Source: Trema orientale (lineage: Eukaryota; Streptophyta; Magnoliopsida; Rosales; Cannabaceae). Taken from it: a stretch of DNA of 64,000 nucleotides. The stretch lies in assembly GCA_002914845.1 (NCBI GenBank), contig JXTC01000397.1:101559-165558 (forward strand). The letters are read 5' to 3'. Within the stretch, counting starts at the first letter, position 1. Every line of letters begins with the position of its first letter. Position numbers and translations under genes: made by a program. Below are positions 48,072-60,253 of this stretch, piece after piece. The notes beneath the pieces were generated by a model. The model searched no databases, was not told the origin of the DNA, and saw nothing but the letters and a program-made list of their open reading frames with translations.

Positions 48072-51000
48072 ATGGAGGTTTCTGGAAGTAGAAAAAGCAA
48101 GAGAGTGGGATTCGAGGAGGAGAACATTTTGGCCATCATCAACGCATCTGGAGCTAAAGACACTCAGGACGCTAATGACGACCGTACGTCTTCTTCGATT
48201 TTCAATTATTCTATTTCTTGGTCTTTACACTGTTGTTTGGTTCCCGGGAAACCGCGGGAAAGTTTTAAGTTTTGAATTTCGTTTTATGTGTTACTTAGTT
48301 ATACTTTTGGTATCCGAGAGAATGAAGCCTCGAAATGAATTTTGCCTGATTGTTAACAAGATTGGAATTTTGATTTATTCTCCTTTACCCACTTTTTCTT
48401 AGCAGCCAAACAGAATTTGCCGTCTTGATTTGTTTATATAACTTTTTAAGTACTGATATATGATCTTTTGTTTGCTTTTTGTTGATTCATAAACAAACAG
48501 GACTTGCTTTCCTTGAAGCCGTTCGTGCTGTTTCGATTGTTTCGCAGAATGGAACTCCACCAACGCAGTATTCCTTCTCTGTATCCTTGTTTGGCTGTAC
48601 GCTTGTGAATTGTGATATTTGTTTTAGCAATCTCGAAACTATGAGCATTGGAACGGTTTTATACCTCGGTTTTTACGAAAATTGTTGCTTGTTTCATGTT
48701 CATCTCTGACCGACAGTTTGTTGCAATCTCTCCGCTGAATCTTTAAGGGCGCGTTTGGTATAAGATTCGAATCATATTCTTTAAATACAGAAACAGCATT
48801 TATATAAAAAGTTAGAAGGATAAATGTAGAAAATTGTTTGTGAATTTGAAGAATAGGATTCGAATCCTATACCAAACGCACCCTAACTTTTCTCGTGTGC
48901 TGAAACTAGCAGTAACGTGGATTTTCCCCCACTAACCCCTTTACTTTTTGTCAATGTTTGTGTGAAGCAAAATGTTCCAGGAGGTCTTCAAGATCCTAAG
49001 GACTGGGAAAGCTTTGGAATCAATTATGGCAAGTTATCAGCTTTTGGATGAGTTAGACAAGGTTCTCACTTTCCTTTATTGTACACACTCTCTCTGCTTA
49101 CTCATTTGACACTTGTGTTCTTGGTTACGTGCAAAGTTCTAACAAATTCTTCCTCGTGATTGTCATTTTGTGTTTTTTTTTTTCTTTCTTTTGAAAATAG
49201 TCTTTTCCTCGTGTATACTTGGCCGATCTACAAAAGTCACTGTCAGACAGTAATGTTACACCTGAACTGGTTGTGCTTAATGAGGTATTTATTTGCCTTT
49301 TTAAAATTCTCAGTATATTTGTTTTTACTATTAAATATATTGTTGTTGCAACTGATATGCATCGTCTGATAGCTGACACTATCTCTGTGTGCTTGTTAGG
49401 CTTGGTCGCCGTTTGATCTTACCATGGAGTTTTCCAGTTACCAGAGAGAAGGTGGTAAAGACCAGGGGGGACCAATAGATTCTTATGTGAGTTAGTTTCT
49501 TCATTGTCAGCCTTGTATGCATTTTCTATCAGTTTAGAGTTATTCTGTGCTTACTTTGTGTAGATTCTTAATTATTTTATTATCTGCATGCCAGATCAAG
49601 TTTAGACTTAGTTGTATTGCTCGCTTTTTAGATTTCAAGACAGACTTTTCAAAACTTTATGTCATAAAATGTTTCTCCATATTACTTTGCCTTCATCCTC
49701 TGTGTTAATTGAACCATGCATTTCCTAATGTGGCTTTGTTGCTATCATTATGGTTCCTTGTCCTTTTCAAATTTCTTGTGAGGGGAAAGGCTGGTCGAGG
49801 AGATTCGTAGCATATGGGTAAAGAGCAATAGATTAACTTCTCTCTGTCTCTCTAAACACACACACATATATATATACACACATATATATATATGTATATT
49901 TCTGTGTGTTTTCAGTAGAAATAATAGATGAACAAGCTCCTTTCTATCATGGTTTAGGTTTGTTCTAGTCTTAGTTTAGGTTTGTTCTTGTCTTACATTT
50001 ATTTGTTTGGAGCATTTGTTTATACTTGATTGATTAAGGTATTATAATTTCACCTTCTCTAAAGTACATCTTCTTAAGCACAGGGTTTCCATCTCCTGAT
50101 ACAAGACCTTGTTGATGTGACTGATGAAATGAACATCCAAAAGTCTAATACAATGGTTAGTTTACCTAGTTTCTCTTTCCTTTATTGATTGTAATAATAA
50201 TTAGATAATTTTCTAAAGCATATGATGTCTTTGGATAGATTCCTGTAAGTTTATGACATAATAGTGTATGGTTCATGGTGAGGAAGCCAAGCATTGTTCA
50301 CTAATGGCTTGTGAAGGAAAAGATACTTTCTATTTGTTTTATCATCTATTGGCTGTACTTGGTCCTATATAGATAGAGAAAAAACTTGGAGCTTGGAAAT
50401 GTATGGAGTTTGGACCATAAAGAGGGCAAGCTGTAGGAATATATATGTTACTGATTAATTACACAAATGTGTGTGTTTTAAGTCTCAAATTAATATGTAT
50501 ACATCAATGCAGGAACTGCACCTTATATTGTCCCGTCTAAGAATTGTAACACATAATTGTAATTATAAAAAATTAAAATTTTTATTTAGTCTTTTTCTCT
50601 GTCTTTATTATTATTACTCTTGTTGTTTTCAAACTCCACCTTTTGTATCATTCAAATTATTAAAATATTTTGCTCATCACTGTTTGTACAAGGCATTTAC
50701 TCCGGGAACTACTTAATGCATACTGATAGTATCCAAAGACTCCAAATGTTTCCTCTTTGCTCTTATTGAAATGCCTTAAAACAATATTTAGTGAGCAGTT
50801 CTGCTTTGGACGTGTCACGTGAGATGCATAACTAAGCTCCTTTACCATAATTATTCTTTAAATTCTCATTTTTTTACTTTTCGCATTCTGATATCTTTCC
50901 AATAGCTTATTTCTTGTTTAAAATATTTATCTATATTTCCTTTTGAAAAAAGGTACATATATATTTATATACATACATATATATATATATAATTGACATT

Positions 51001-54000
51001 GTACATGGGAATCTGTCTATTTGATATTTTTATGAATTTATGATTCAATATTCAGTTTAAGTCTAATAGGTTAATGACTTAATTATATGTTGTCTATCAT
51101 GACCTTAATTTTTTTTGCAGTCCCTGCGAAACCTGTTACTTTTTCAATATCTAGTCAACATTCTTGAAGGTGATTTTGTACCACGCAACAGCGCATACGA
51201 AGGTAGCTCAAATGATTATATCTAATGTTTTATTGGATTTAGCTTCATCACAACATACTGAAATCTTAAATTACAATTGTTTGCAGGAACCATGAACTGG
51301 ACACTTTTGAGAGAGTCTTTGCTTAACATGCTTTTGGTACATTATTTTCGATCAAGTTGTGAATACTGAAGGGCTTGGTCTTCCATTATTGATATGCTAA
51401 TAACGAAGTGACATATTGGAGTATTGCTCTTATGCTTCAAAGTTAATCTTGTTTTCTTTTTTTTTTTTTCTTCCCCCTTTTTTTTTGGGTAGGGATCAAG
51501 AAAAGTAAACTACAAAAGCTTAATGAAGGATTGTTTAACTATTATGTGTCAGCTGTACCAAATTTCTGCTGAATTCAGTGATGATAAAATACATCCAGAA
51601 AATTCTGCAGAAAAGTCAGCTGAAAATAGTGATAATGCTGTGACAATTGCTTTACTTGAGGTGGGAAAGAATATCTGCTTTGCCATGCAGAAATTTCTCA
51701 CAATGGTAAGATCCCCCATGATGAATCAATGTGTTCTTTTTGAACCAGTTCATCTCAGGCACTGATTTGCTGGATTTTTAGATTATGGAGCTTGATACAT
51801 CTAAGAAGAAAGCAGATACAGAAGGTTATACTACAAGAACTGATGGCATCAGGTATCTGCTGGTTCTCTTTATAGATTTATTTTTCTAGGACTTTTGTAT
51901 ATATTTATACAAATATATATATCCGCATAATACATAACATGTATATGTGTGTATATATATTTATCTAGAATAAATACTCTACTGGAATATGATGCAGGAC
52001 CCCTATGGTGGAGCTAATTCTAGATGAGCTAACTTATAATAAGGATATTTTTCACCCTTTTCTTCAGGTAGGCACCTCCATTTTATCCCTTTTTTATCCC
52101 TTTTTTTTTTCAAGGAATCTTTCAATATATCTTATGTTTGTAAGCATGCATTATATATATGGTGGAGGGTGTTGAGACTGTTCTGTCCAAAAGTCAATAG
52201 AGTTTACCTTCTTTCAGAAGTTTTGATATTGTGGGTTTACTATCACTGTGATGGCTCTACAACATTTCTCTCAGTGGTTTAGATTTAAAATAATTAAGTT
52301 AGCACAGTTTGTTCCCGTTGTTTCATCGGTTTAATATTTAGTTAATTTAAAGTAGTTGTTTTTCTTTGTGTAAGGATTCATAATATAACAAGAATGTGGC
52401 CACTCTGCCAATTCTGATGATGCTTTGCAGGTCTTCAATGAACCTAGATGGAAGCTTGAAGTAGTTGTGCAATACTTCTGGAAATATATGGGCAAGGTAA
52501 GTCAGTTCTTAGAGCGTTGAAAGAGAAAAATTGTGTCTAGTCAGCCAACATAAATACTTAAACATATATTGTCCAAGGACCTTTTTTCTATGGTGATTGC
52601 TGTTTGTTTGTCATCCTAAAGGGTTTTGTGTCGTGGTGATGAAGATGATAAAGCATACTTTTGTCTTGTACTATCCAATATTGCAGCCTTCTGTCCGTAC
52701 CCGTAGGTCAAATGGTTCTGTAGATGATACAACATTCAGTGGAGCATTGAAGTGCTTTTCAGACATCACCAGCACAAGAAGTGCTATTAAAAAAATTGGG
52801 ACTGAAGTAATTCAGTTGCTTTTAGTACATGGCTTTCAGGTGATTGTTCTTGTTCTTTATGCAATAGCGATCGACGTATTAATAAGTAACTCTGTCCTCT
52901 GAAGTTCATCTCTGTCCGTTGAAGTTCATCCTTTCATATGTAAAGAGATCACTGTGCTCTAACACAGTTCCTTTAGACTCCGTAACTGTGACTTATGAGC
53001 TGCTACAGTGCTTTTAAACTTTTATCGGACGACTGAAAAATTAGAAGTTCAACTTTTTATGCTAAACATATCCTTGTAAAATAAAAATAAAAATAAAAAT
53101 AAAGAAAGAAAGAAGAAGAAGAAGAAGAAGCAGAAGAAGAAGAAGAAAAAAAAACTTTGATTATAGTTACAAAGAGCAAGTATTAATCCCGGTTGTTTGA
53201 ACATGTAAATGTTGTGAACTGTAGTCATCTAATATCATTCTATTTTTTCTCTATTGAACACATTGTTTATGTTACCAGTTTTCAGGTCTTGATCCAGTAT
53301 AAAAAGAAGCATGGTTTACAGCTTACATTTACTATCACTCTCAGTTGCACTATGTTGTCTTTGACATTCACCTTTTAAGATACTTGTCTAGACTTTTATC
53401 AGTCAGTAAACTATTGTATTCCTTTTTTCTTTTAATTTGTTTGAATCAAATGTCAATTTCAGGCTTATTTGTCACTACCATCTAAACATTTAGATGAAAG
53501 TACCTCTGCTGCAAGTGGAAGTAGCTGCTCCCATATTGAAATATGTGAGAACATAATTTCTGCTTTTAGAAGTCTGAGCGCAACAGACAAGTAAGTTGAT
53601 AATCACTACAGTTTAGCTTGCTTTCAGTTTTTACCTTGGAATGGGTTATCCATACGCTCTGCGTATTTGGTTTACCTAATAGTTAAAAATTGATAACTCA
53701 GAAGATATGAAGATCTATTTCCTCAAATTCATATTACTTCCCAGTGGCTGTATCAACTCTGTCCTACCATGTATCATTTGCCCGTCATTTCAGACCATGA
53801 TGTGCCTCCTTAGTCCTTTCCCTGGAGAAAATCTTCATGACAACCGATTCTCTTTTAATTCCTATACAACTTATAGCATACGGTATCTATAGCATTACAA
53901 TACTAAAACTAGGAAGTCAGCATGTTGTGACCAGAGGAGAAGCAGTTCTTTGATTTTATCTAACTCTAACCTTTTTGTGTAAACTTTAGACCTTCAATTG

Positions 54001-54364
54001 AAATTATTAGTGCCCTTTGAGTAACATTGAGATTGGTAGGATCGGAAATTAGGATTCTTTCAATACTAGGGAATGAGTTGAGTCAATAACCAACGGCATG
54101 AATTTGTCAGAAGAGAAGGGAACTTGGAATACTAATAAATGGATACTGATATGTTAGTCGAATTAAACATAACCAAAGTTCTTTTCAATGGTGGCTTACA
54201 ATAATCTTGCACATATGTCGTAGACAAATGGAAACTTGAGTTAGATTTTGGCCCTCTGCCAATTCTTTTTAATCGCTTAGATGTGGTGTAGGCGCATGGA
54301 GATTACATCATTCGGAAAAGAAGCGCTGTTCACAGCAGCTACGATCATCTCAATGAAGTCTTAG
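48072..54364 (+). CDS. SNI1: SNI1, negative regulator of systemic acquired resistance
   Basis: Fifteen exons give 473 residues: 48072-48183, 48501-48567, 48968-49061, 49201-49284, 49400-49486, 50084-50155, 51121-51202, 51287-51336, 51493-51705, 51782-51852, 51998-52067, 52431-52496, 52687-52839, 53463-53590, 54292-54364. All borders are GT/AG and phases agree throughout. Diagnostic stretches are LAFLEAVRAVS, EAWSPFDL, EGTMNWTLLRESLLNMLL, KVNYKSLMKDCLTIMC, IMELDTSKKKADTEG, TPMVELILDELTYN, PSVRTRRS and the C-terminal ITSFGKEALFTA. Arabidopsis SNI1 is 432 residues; extra length here lies in acidic/serine loops (about residues 230-255 and 415-430). SNI1 is a helical-repeat nuclear protein that restrains immune gene expression and acts with the SMC5/6 complex in DNA-damage control. 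GTG codons upstream are in frame, but ATG at 48072 is the first Met. The gene looks intact. Confidence 0.95.
48747..48883. mobile_element. Tourist-like MITE in SNI1 intron 2
   Basis: A 137-bp element has ends GGGCGCGTTTGGTATAAGATTCGAATC and its inverted near-copy ending CGCACCC. The 3-bp duplication TAA (48744-48746 and 48884-48886) fits the PIF/Harbinger (Tourist-like) class. It lies between exons 2 and 3 and does not touch splice sites. Confidence 0.85.
49858..49905. repeat. (CA)n/(TA)n microsatellite in SNI1 intron 5
   Basis: Alternating ACACAC and ATATAT runs. A second (TA)n run lies in intron 6 near 50955-50992. Confidence 0.8.
53081..53154. repeat. (AAAAT)n and (GAA)n microsatellite in SNI1 intron 13
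   Basis: ATAAAAATAAAA units pass into GAAA, then about a dozen GAA triplets with one CAG interruption. It lies between exons 13 and 14. Confidence 0.88.
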
Positions 54365-54418
54365 GAGCTTGGAAAATTTTACTGCTAGAGTTCTTTTGAA
54401 ATAATACTGTACAGTTAA

Positions 54419-54525
54419 ATCTTTTCTTTTTCAAAAGAAATAATATTTCTTGTAAGGTTTTGAACCAGGACTCTAAGCAAGTAATAGCTAAGTAACTTAG
54501 CCACTAGAGTGCCCCCTCAGAGATA
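54419..54525 (-). mobile_element. tRNA-derived SINE just after SNI1
   Basis: On the minus strand a tRNA-like head (GGGGGCACTCTAGTGGCTAAG, then CTGGTTCAAAACC as B box) is followed by an A-rich end. Flanking direct repeats are TGTACAGTTAA (54408-54418) and TGAACAGTTAA (54526-54536), 10 of 11 identical. It starts about 55 bp after the SNI1 stop codon, so it is probably within the 3' untranslated region, antisense to the gene. The cloverleaf is too degraded for a real tRNA gene. Confidence 0.72.
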
Positions 54526-54536
54526 TGAACAGTTAA

Positions 54537-55291
54537 CCTTGTAATTCGTATGTGTTACCAGTTATTAATGCTTTTCTCGTCTTATGTCTTGTTTATTCTT
54601 TTTACTTGTTTATTCTTTTTCGATTCCTTATGCATCGACATTGTCAAGCGTCAATGGCACTTTTCACTACTCGAATATAAAGGTATGAGAACCTGATAAC
54701 CTTTATTCAAGACAATACCAAGAGAACGAAGTAATATGGCAGAGGGCATATACATTATTGAGCTAGTTTTTCCATTTTCTTACAGCAAATATCCTAGGTA
54801 GTGTAAAAAATTTCTCCATTCCATTTGTTACGCCTGAAAATGTTTTTGCAATTGCCCTTGAAAAATTACATCCCTTGTCGTAAGTGTGTTATCCATAGTA
54901 TCGCAATACCACTTCTTTTTAGTTGCAAAACTTGGACAAAGGAACGGTCAGAATGTATAATTTACTTCTGGCAAATTCACTGGGGACTGGCAAGCTTCAT
55001 TGAATTCAATTATGATGTAAGCTAGTATTTCCAAAAAGTGATCCATCAGTTCGATAAAAAGAGCTTCGCTGTAACAAAGGAAATCAGTTCTAACATCGTG
55101 CAATCCATTTTCAAATTCTAGTCCATAGAAATTAGTGGCTGAAACTAAAGCAATGATTTTTCTGCAGCACCCTTTGTGTCCATTATAAGGAATCAACCAG
55201 CCATAGAGTTAACGAAACTATGCTCAATAATGAGATCTTTATGCAGATCATTAAATATCACGAAACCGTAGGTAGGATTCATTGAGGCGGG
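54537..55291. other. Region between the convergent genes SNI1 and DTD
   Basis: It should contain both genes' 3' untranslated ends. The minus-strand 82-codon frame at 54948-55196 follows the DTD stop and has no recognisable domain; it is probably 3' untranslated sequence. Confidence 0.5.
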
Positions 55292-56623
55292 TCATTGTGC
55301 TCCTTTCGGCGTTTGCGAGTCAAGCTGCATTGTGACTGGTCCATCATTAACCAAACTGACCTTTAAGAGCAAAAAAAATAAAATCTAAGCATCCGAGATC
55401 TTCAACCAAAACTTACGAAAATTATTACTCAAACAGCAATCCTTACACGGTATAAGGTAAGATTTACCTTCATCATAGCTCCAAATATGCCATCTACACA
55501 AGTACAACCCACCACCAAAAGGAAAGGAAGTCAAGGAGCAAAACTAATTGTCAAAACTTAGCACATATATGGTACAATACACAACCATTTAAATATGCAT
55601 CATTAGATCAGAAGTGTCTATAAACAAGTATAGGGATTAGGGAGTGTCCAAAGAACCAAAGCAGAAAAAGAAAAAGAAAAAAAAAATACCTTTAATTGAG
55701 TCTGCATTGTAAGATTTCTTGAACCTATCAACTAAAGAAGCATAAAAAGGCTCAGCTTTCTGGGGTGGCATTGCAACATGGAAATCAGGTTTGTTGCCCT
55801 TTAAGAAACCGTACAATGTAAACTGACTCACTGCCACACCATATATATAGTTGTACAATCACTTCATTATCTCACCAATTTGTACTATTTTTCTAAACTA
55901 ATTACTTAAAAAAAAAAAGTTCAATTTACCAAGTAGAACTTCATAGTTCCTCTGCATTACCTACAAAGATAAATAAAACTTCATATTACTTTTAGGCCAA
56001 ATTAGCTGAAAATATCCCAAACCCAGAAAACCCAATTGTCTTAGCACACTGTACTTTGTACAAGTAACACAAATTATTACAAAAATAGAAAATTATGGGG
56101 GGGGGGGAAAAAAAAGAAGCACAGATATCACAAGAGCTGTTAATACAGTTAAAACGGTAGTAGGACAGAGAGAGTGAAACTTACACTTTGGTCCCATCCT
56201 CTGGCAGTATCCTCATTTGGGAACAATCTCATGTTCAAGACCTTCCGGCATCTACCAAAGTTTTTATTTGATTTCCATTTTATGTTAAAATTGGGAAATG
56301 AAAAAAGAAAAAGAAAAAGAGAGAGGAAAAAAAAAAAAATCAAAGCGAGGATAGGATAGAATAGAAAGAGAAGAGAAGAGAAAAGTACATGTACTCGGCA
56401 TCGGAGTCGGAATCAGAGTCGTGGATGCCGACGAGGACGAGCAGACCAGGCCCAATCGCCGAAACCGCGCGCCCTTCCACCTGAAAAATGGAATGGTGGC
56501 ATTTTAGGTGCGGTGGGTGGAAGGAAGGAGTAAGCGTTAGAAAGAAAGTTAAAGAATTAGAAAGTTAAAGTTGGTGGTGACCTCGACGCTGGCAGAGGCG
56601 ACTCGCTGGACCACCGCTCGCAT
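55292..56623 (-). CDS. DTD1: D-aminoacyl-tRNA deacylase
   Basis: Seven exons give 155 residues on the minus strand: 56623-56582, 56480-56389, 56251-56185, 55960-55930, 55830-55690, 55493-55468, 55360-55292, with GT/AG borders and consistent phases. The protein starts MRAVVQRVASASVEVEG, the standard DTD N-terminus. It contains GLLVLVGIHDSD and the catalytic motif SQFTLYG (about residue 79). NKPDFHVAMPP follows, then the Gly-cisPro motif NDGPVT (about residue 137) near the C-terminus. Length matches the family (about 145-160). The enzyme hydrolyses D-amino acids (and Gly mischarged on tRNA-Ala) from tRNA, a chirality proofreading step in cytosol or organelles. No targeting peptide is visible, so cytosol is likely. 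The gene is convergent with SNI1 and looks intact. Confidence 0.95.
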
Positions 56624-56833
56624 TGCTCTGATTGGCTGGGCTCGCTTCGTTCGTGTTGTGGTGGCCAGAGAGGGGAAGGGGAGGACGGAGAGCGCGTACA
56701 TTTGCTATAATGTTCCTTTTATTTTATAGCTCTCGCCTCTCTTTTGGAAGGAGACTTTAGACACTCTTTTCCTTTTTCCTTTTTTTTTTTTTTTCTTTAA
56801 TGGAAGACTTTAGACACTTGCAACAAGAGGAAA
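56624..56833 (-). promoter_or_regulatory. DTD 5' region
   Basis: GC-richer sequence lies upstream of the DTD ATG, with CCAGCCAATCAG on the minus strand only about 6-18 bases before the start codon. No TATA box is obvious. A C/T-rich run follows near 56760-56800. Confidence 0.45.
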
Positions 56834-57302
56834 TTTGATTTTTTTTATGATGAAGTTTCAAAAAAGAAAAATTTTAAAAATTCTCTGAATTTTGAATTTT
56901 TTAAAAAAATTCGAAGCTATTTAGAAAATTATTATTCTTAAAAAATATTTATAAAAGTATTACTTTTTACTAATTAATGAGATATTGAGGTAATCAGACT
57001 AGTTCTCTTAAATAATTTCTGATTACTCAAATAACTTGATTAGTAACTTTTAATACTTAAAAGAAGTTTGATTTTTATGACAAAGTTCTAAAAATTTTTA
57101 AAAACATCAGATTTATCAGTTTTTTGAAAAATATAAGAACTATTTAGGAAAATAATTTTTGAAAAATATTTATAAAAATATAACTTTTTACTTACTGATG
57201 AGTTACTTGAGATAATTGGTTAAATTACTTCAGATAATCGAATTGGTTACCTCAAATAACTCTTAATTATTCTAAGTAACTTGATTAGTTACTCCGAATA
57301 CC
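56834..57302. repeat. Degenerate tandem duplication, period about 233 bp
   Basis: Unit 1 begins TTTGATTTTTTTTATGATGAAG at 56834 and unit 2 TTTGATTTTTATGACAAAG at 57067. Both proceed through a TATTTAGGAAAAT-like segment, ATATTTATAAAA and ACTTTTTACT. Both then reach ACTTGATTAGT(T/A)ACT before the end. It is AT-rich and noncoding. Confidence 0.75.
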
Positions 57303-58412
57303 TTTAAAAAAATAATAATTCTAAAAAATGATATTTTTATAAATACTATTAAAATATGTATTTTTCTAAAAAAAAATCTGAGATTACTCAAAAATTTCAA
57401 CCAATCCGAGATTTTTCAATTTCTTAGTATATGAGCCTGGATTTCTGTAAGAAGTCCTAAAAGGTACCAATTTTTTAAAGTGTATTTTTCTAAATATTAT
57501 TAAAAAATGATATTTTCATAAATACTATGCGCTTGGAGTTGGATTTATGTGAGAAGCCCTTGTAACAATATACAAATATTATTATCTTCTTCTCTTGAAT
57601 AATTACAGTAGCTCACAATTCTTGTTATTATTGTTGTGTTTGTGATCCACTTTTTATTTTTTTTTCTCTTTTTTTTTAGAGTTTTAAATTGTAATCTTTT
57701 ATACTTGTATTGTAATTAAAACTTTTTAGTTTTTATTAATATTATTCCTTTGAGGAGTCTATTTTCTTTTTTAAGAAAAATCTACAACTGAGAACGAAAA
57801 ATACAAAATACTCTCACCTAGAAAAACCACTCGAACTAATTACAACATGTACAAATTACTAAAACTCAATCAACTCTCTAGACATTCGTAAAAGGACTCG
57901 TCCAAGCAAAAACCAACTAAAAACCATAGGATTTCAAGTCAAATCAATCATGGACAAAAACAAAACAAGAAAGAAACTAAGAGGACTAACGTTTGGCCCA
58001 AAGGACTGGGATTGGGTTTTATCCCAATCCCATGTTAGTGACAAAATTTGATAGATAAAAAAGAGTCCAATGTTTTGTAGGATAACTGATCTCATGTAAA
58101 TAGGTGGAATAACTTTAGGAAATTTGCCCCAATATGGTTTTCCAGTAGAAGTTTAGTTTTATACGGTGCAAATCTGCAACATTTATTTTTATATGGGGTT
58201 TAAAAACTTTGTACAATATTTCTGTCGATTTTCCGTGAAATTGTCAAAGGCACTATGCTATTTTCTTTATTAAATGCTCCTTTTGTTTAAGCCTTTTGGT
58301 GCTTTATAGCTTTAAAGAAAAAAACAATAAACATATAATCTAATAGGAGTCGGTGCTGACATTCCTATGCATTGTATATATTTATGGCTTTTTAAGACAA
58401 AAACTCTGAACT
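57303..58412. other. AT-rich intergenic DNA, no gene seen
   Basis: GGATTT(A/C)TGTRAGAAG appears twice (near 57438 and 57540), suggesting another degenerate local repeat. The stretch 57780-58010 is less AT-rich but shows no protein-like frame. Confidence 0.5.
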
Positions 58413-59373
58413 CAATTTTTTGGAGTAAGACTCTCTAATATCCTCTAATATTAGTTATGTTAGGAAAAAAGGCGTTTTTGATTTTTTCTTTTTCTTTTTT
58501 TTTTTACGGTTAAGTCTCCATTCTTTTATTTGTAGTTTTTAGGTCCTCATTCTTATGTTTTTGTTTCACATTAATCCCTTTTAATCTTTTCTGTCCAAAA
58601 TTGTAGTTAATTAGCACTTGCTCAAAACATGCTCATCTCAGCATAGGTAATATTGGAAATAAACAGAAATTATTAATTTTTTTAAAAAAATTGGGTTATT
58701 ATTTTCGTTCAAGACGGAGGTAACAAATTAGAAAATTTTATATGGTTCCAATATGAATCTATTTAGTCCAAATATTCATATATCTGGAAAAGAGGTATAT
58801 AAATACTTGGATTAAAGTAGATCCATATTATTCCCTAAAAAAAAGTAGATTCATTTTGGAGCCATATAAAATTTTGGCGATATATGTCTAATAAAATTAG
58901 CAATATATGTCTCATAAAATTGGAACGACAAAATATAAAATTCGCAATCTATATCCCATAACATTGACAATATATTCATATGTCTACATATATATATATA
59001 TACATATATATGAATAATTAGACCAAAGTAGATTCATATTGAAACTATATAAAAATTTTCAATTTCTTACCTCCGTTTTGAACGAAAACGATAACCCAAT
59101 TTTTTATTTTTTTTAATAATAATTTTCCTTTCTTTCTAGTTGTACCCCTGTTGAGATGAGTATGTTTTAGGCAAAAACTAAATAACAGTAGTTTTGAACA
59201 AAAATAAAAAATAAAAGGGATTAACGTGAAACTAAAATCTAAGAATGAGGACCTAAAAGTCACAAATAAAAGAATGTGGACTTAATCGTAAAAAAAAATA
59301 ATCAATAGAAACACATTTCTTTCACACACTACTAATATTAGGGAACATTAGAGGGTTTTACTCTAAAAAATTG
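58413..59373. mobile_element. Large foldback (inverted-repeat) element
   Basis: Arms of about 370-380 bp (58413-58795 and 59003-59373) are inverted copies. Outer ends are CAATTTTTTGGAGTAAGAC and, inverted, CAATTTTTTAGAGTAAAAC. Both have CTCTAAT then CTAATATTAG inside, and the inner ends are CAATATGAATCTA and its inverse. The loop of about 205 bp is AT-rich and has ATATATGTCTAATAAAATT-type direct repeats. There is no coding sequence. No target duplication is evident. Transcription through it would give a long hairpin RNA. The class is unknown; a Mutator-like or other non-autonomous DNA element is possible. Confidence 0.8.
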
Positions 59374-60253
59374 CGTTTATAGTTAATTTTATTATATTGT
59401 TCCGAGTTCTATGGCTCTTGTATTAAAAAGCCTGTAATTTTTTATTTCTTTATCTTTTACATTTTTAAGGTTTTTTATTTTATTTTTTCTCTTTTAGCCT
59501 TTTGCTTTTTGTTTTCTGTTTTAATTTTATCCTCTTTCATTCTTTTGTTACTTGAATACACTTTTTTTCTTTAAAAAAAAAACTCAATATTTGCATTATT
59601 TTATTCACGATAAAATAATACTCTTTTTCTTTCTTATCTCTCATTTGTCTTTTCATTATTTTTTCAAAATAGATATTTTTCTTCATTTGTTGAAAAATAA
59701 AATACCATAGGTATCTTATCAAGTTATATATGGTATTACCAAAAAAAGGTAAGTTATTCTTGTGGATCTAAAATCTACGCTGCACATCTTGGTGGTCAAC
59801 ACCAGAATAGGAAAATTAACATTCAATTCGGAGTTAAAAGTGGCAAATCGCATATTGTCTACATGTGCGACCTTCCTCGCATAACTAATATGCGACCTAT
59901 GACAATAATAAAGAAAATTAGAAAGAAACACGTAAAAACTAGAAACTTGTGGGATATGGAAACATATTGTTGTGTGGAGATTAAGTTAGCTGACTACTAG
60001 TTTGTTATCCAATTTTGTATTATTATCTAAAAATTGTATTTACTTTATATAATTTTTCATTCTCAAAATTAGAAAATACTAAGCTATCTTTCTCTATATA
60101 ATGGAGGCTGAGTTTTATTATTCATCATCTCACAATTTTGCTTCACTACACTCTCACTCCGAAATTATCTCTTTGCTCTCACTATGAGACATAGACACTT
60201 CTTGTAATTCTCTAAAAAAATAGTAGACGTAAATTCATCTTTTTTTTTAGGGA
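59374..60253. other. AT-rich intergenic DNA, no gene seen
   Basis: It includes a stray fragment resembling the 46-kb array (TACCATAGGTATCTTATCAAGTT near 59702). No coding or RNA gene is recognised. Confidence 0.5.

Noticed and set aside
54455-54520. Possible tRNA gene on the minus strand
   Set aside because: Box-like words only; no acceptor stem pairing, and flanking direct repeats indicate a SINE.
54948-55196. 82-codon minus-strand frame after the DTD stop
   Set aside because: No recognisable domain; position fits the 3' untranslated region of DTD.
57780-58010. Possible LINE 3' end
   Set aside because: Composition differs from surroundings, but no reverse transcriptase motif or target duplication could be read.
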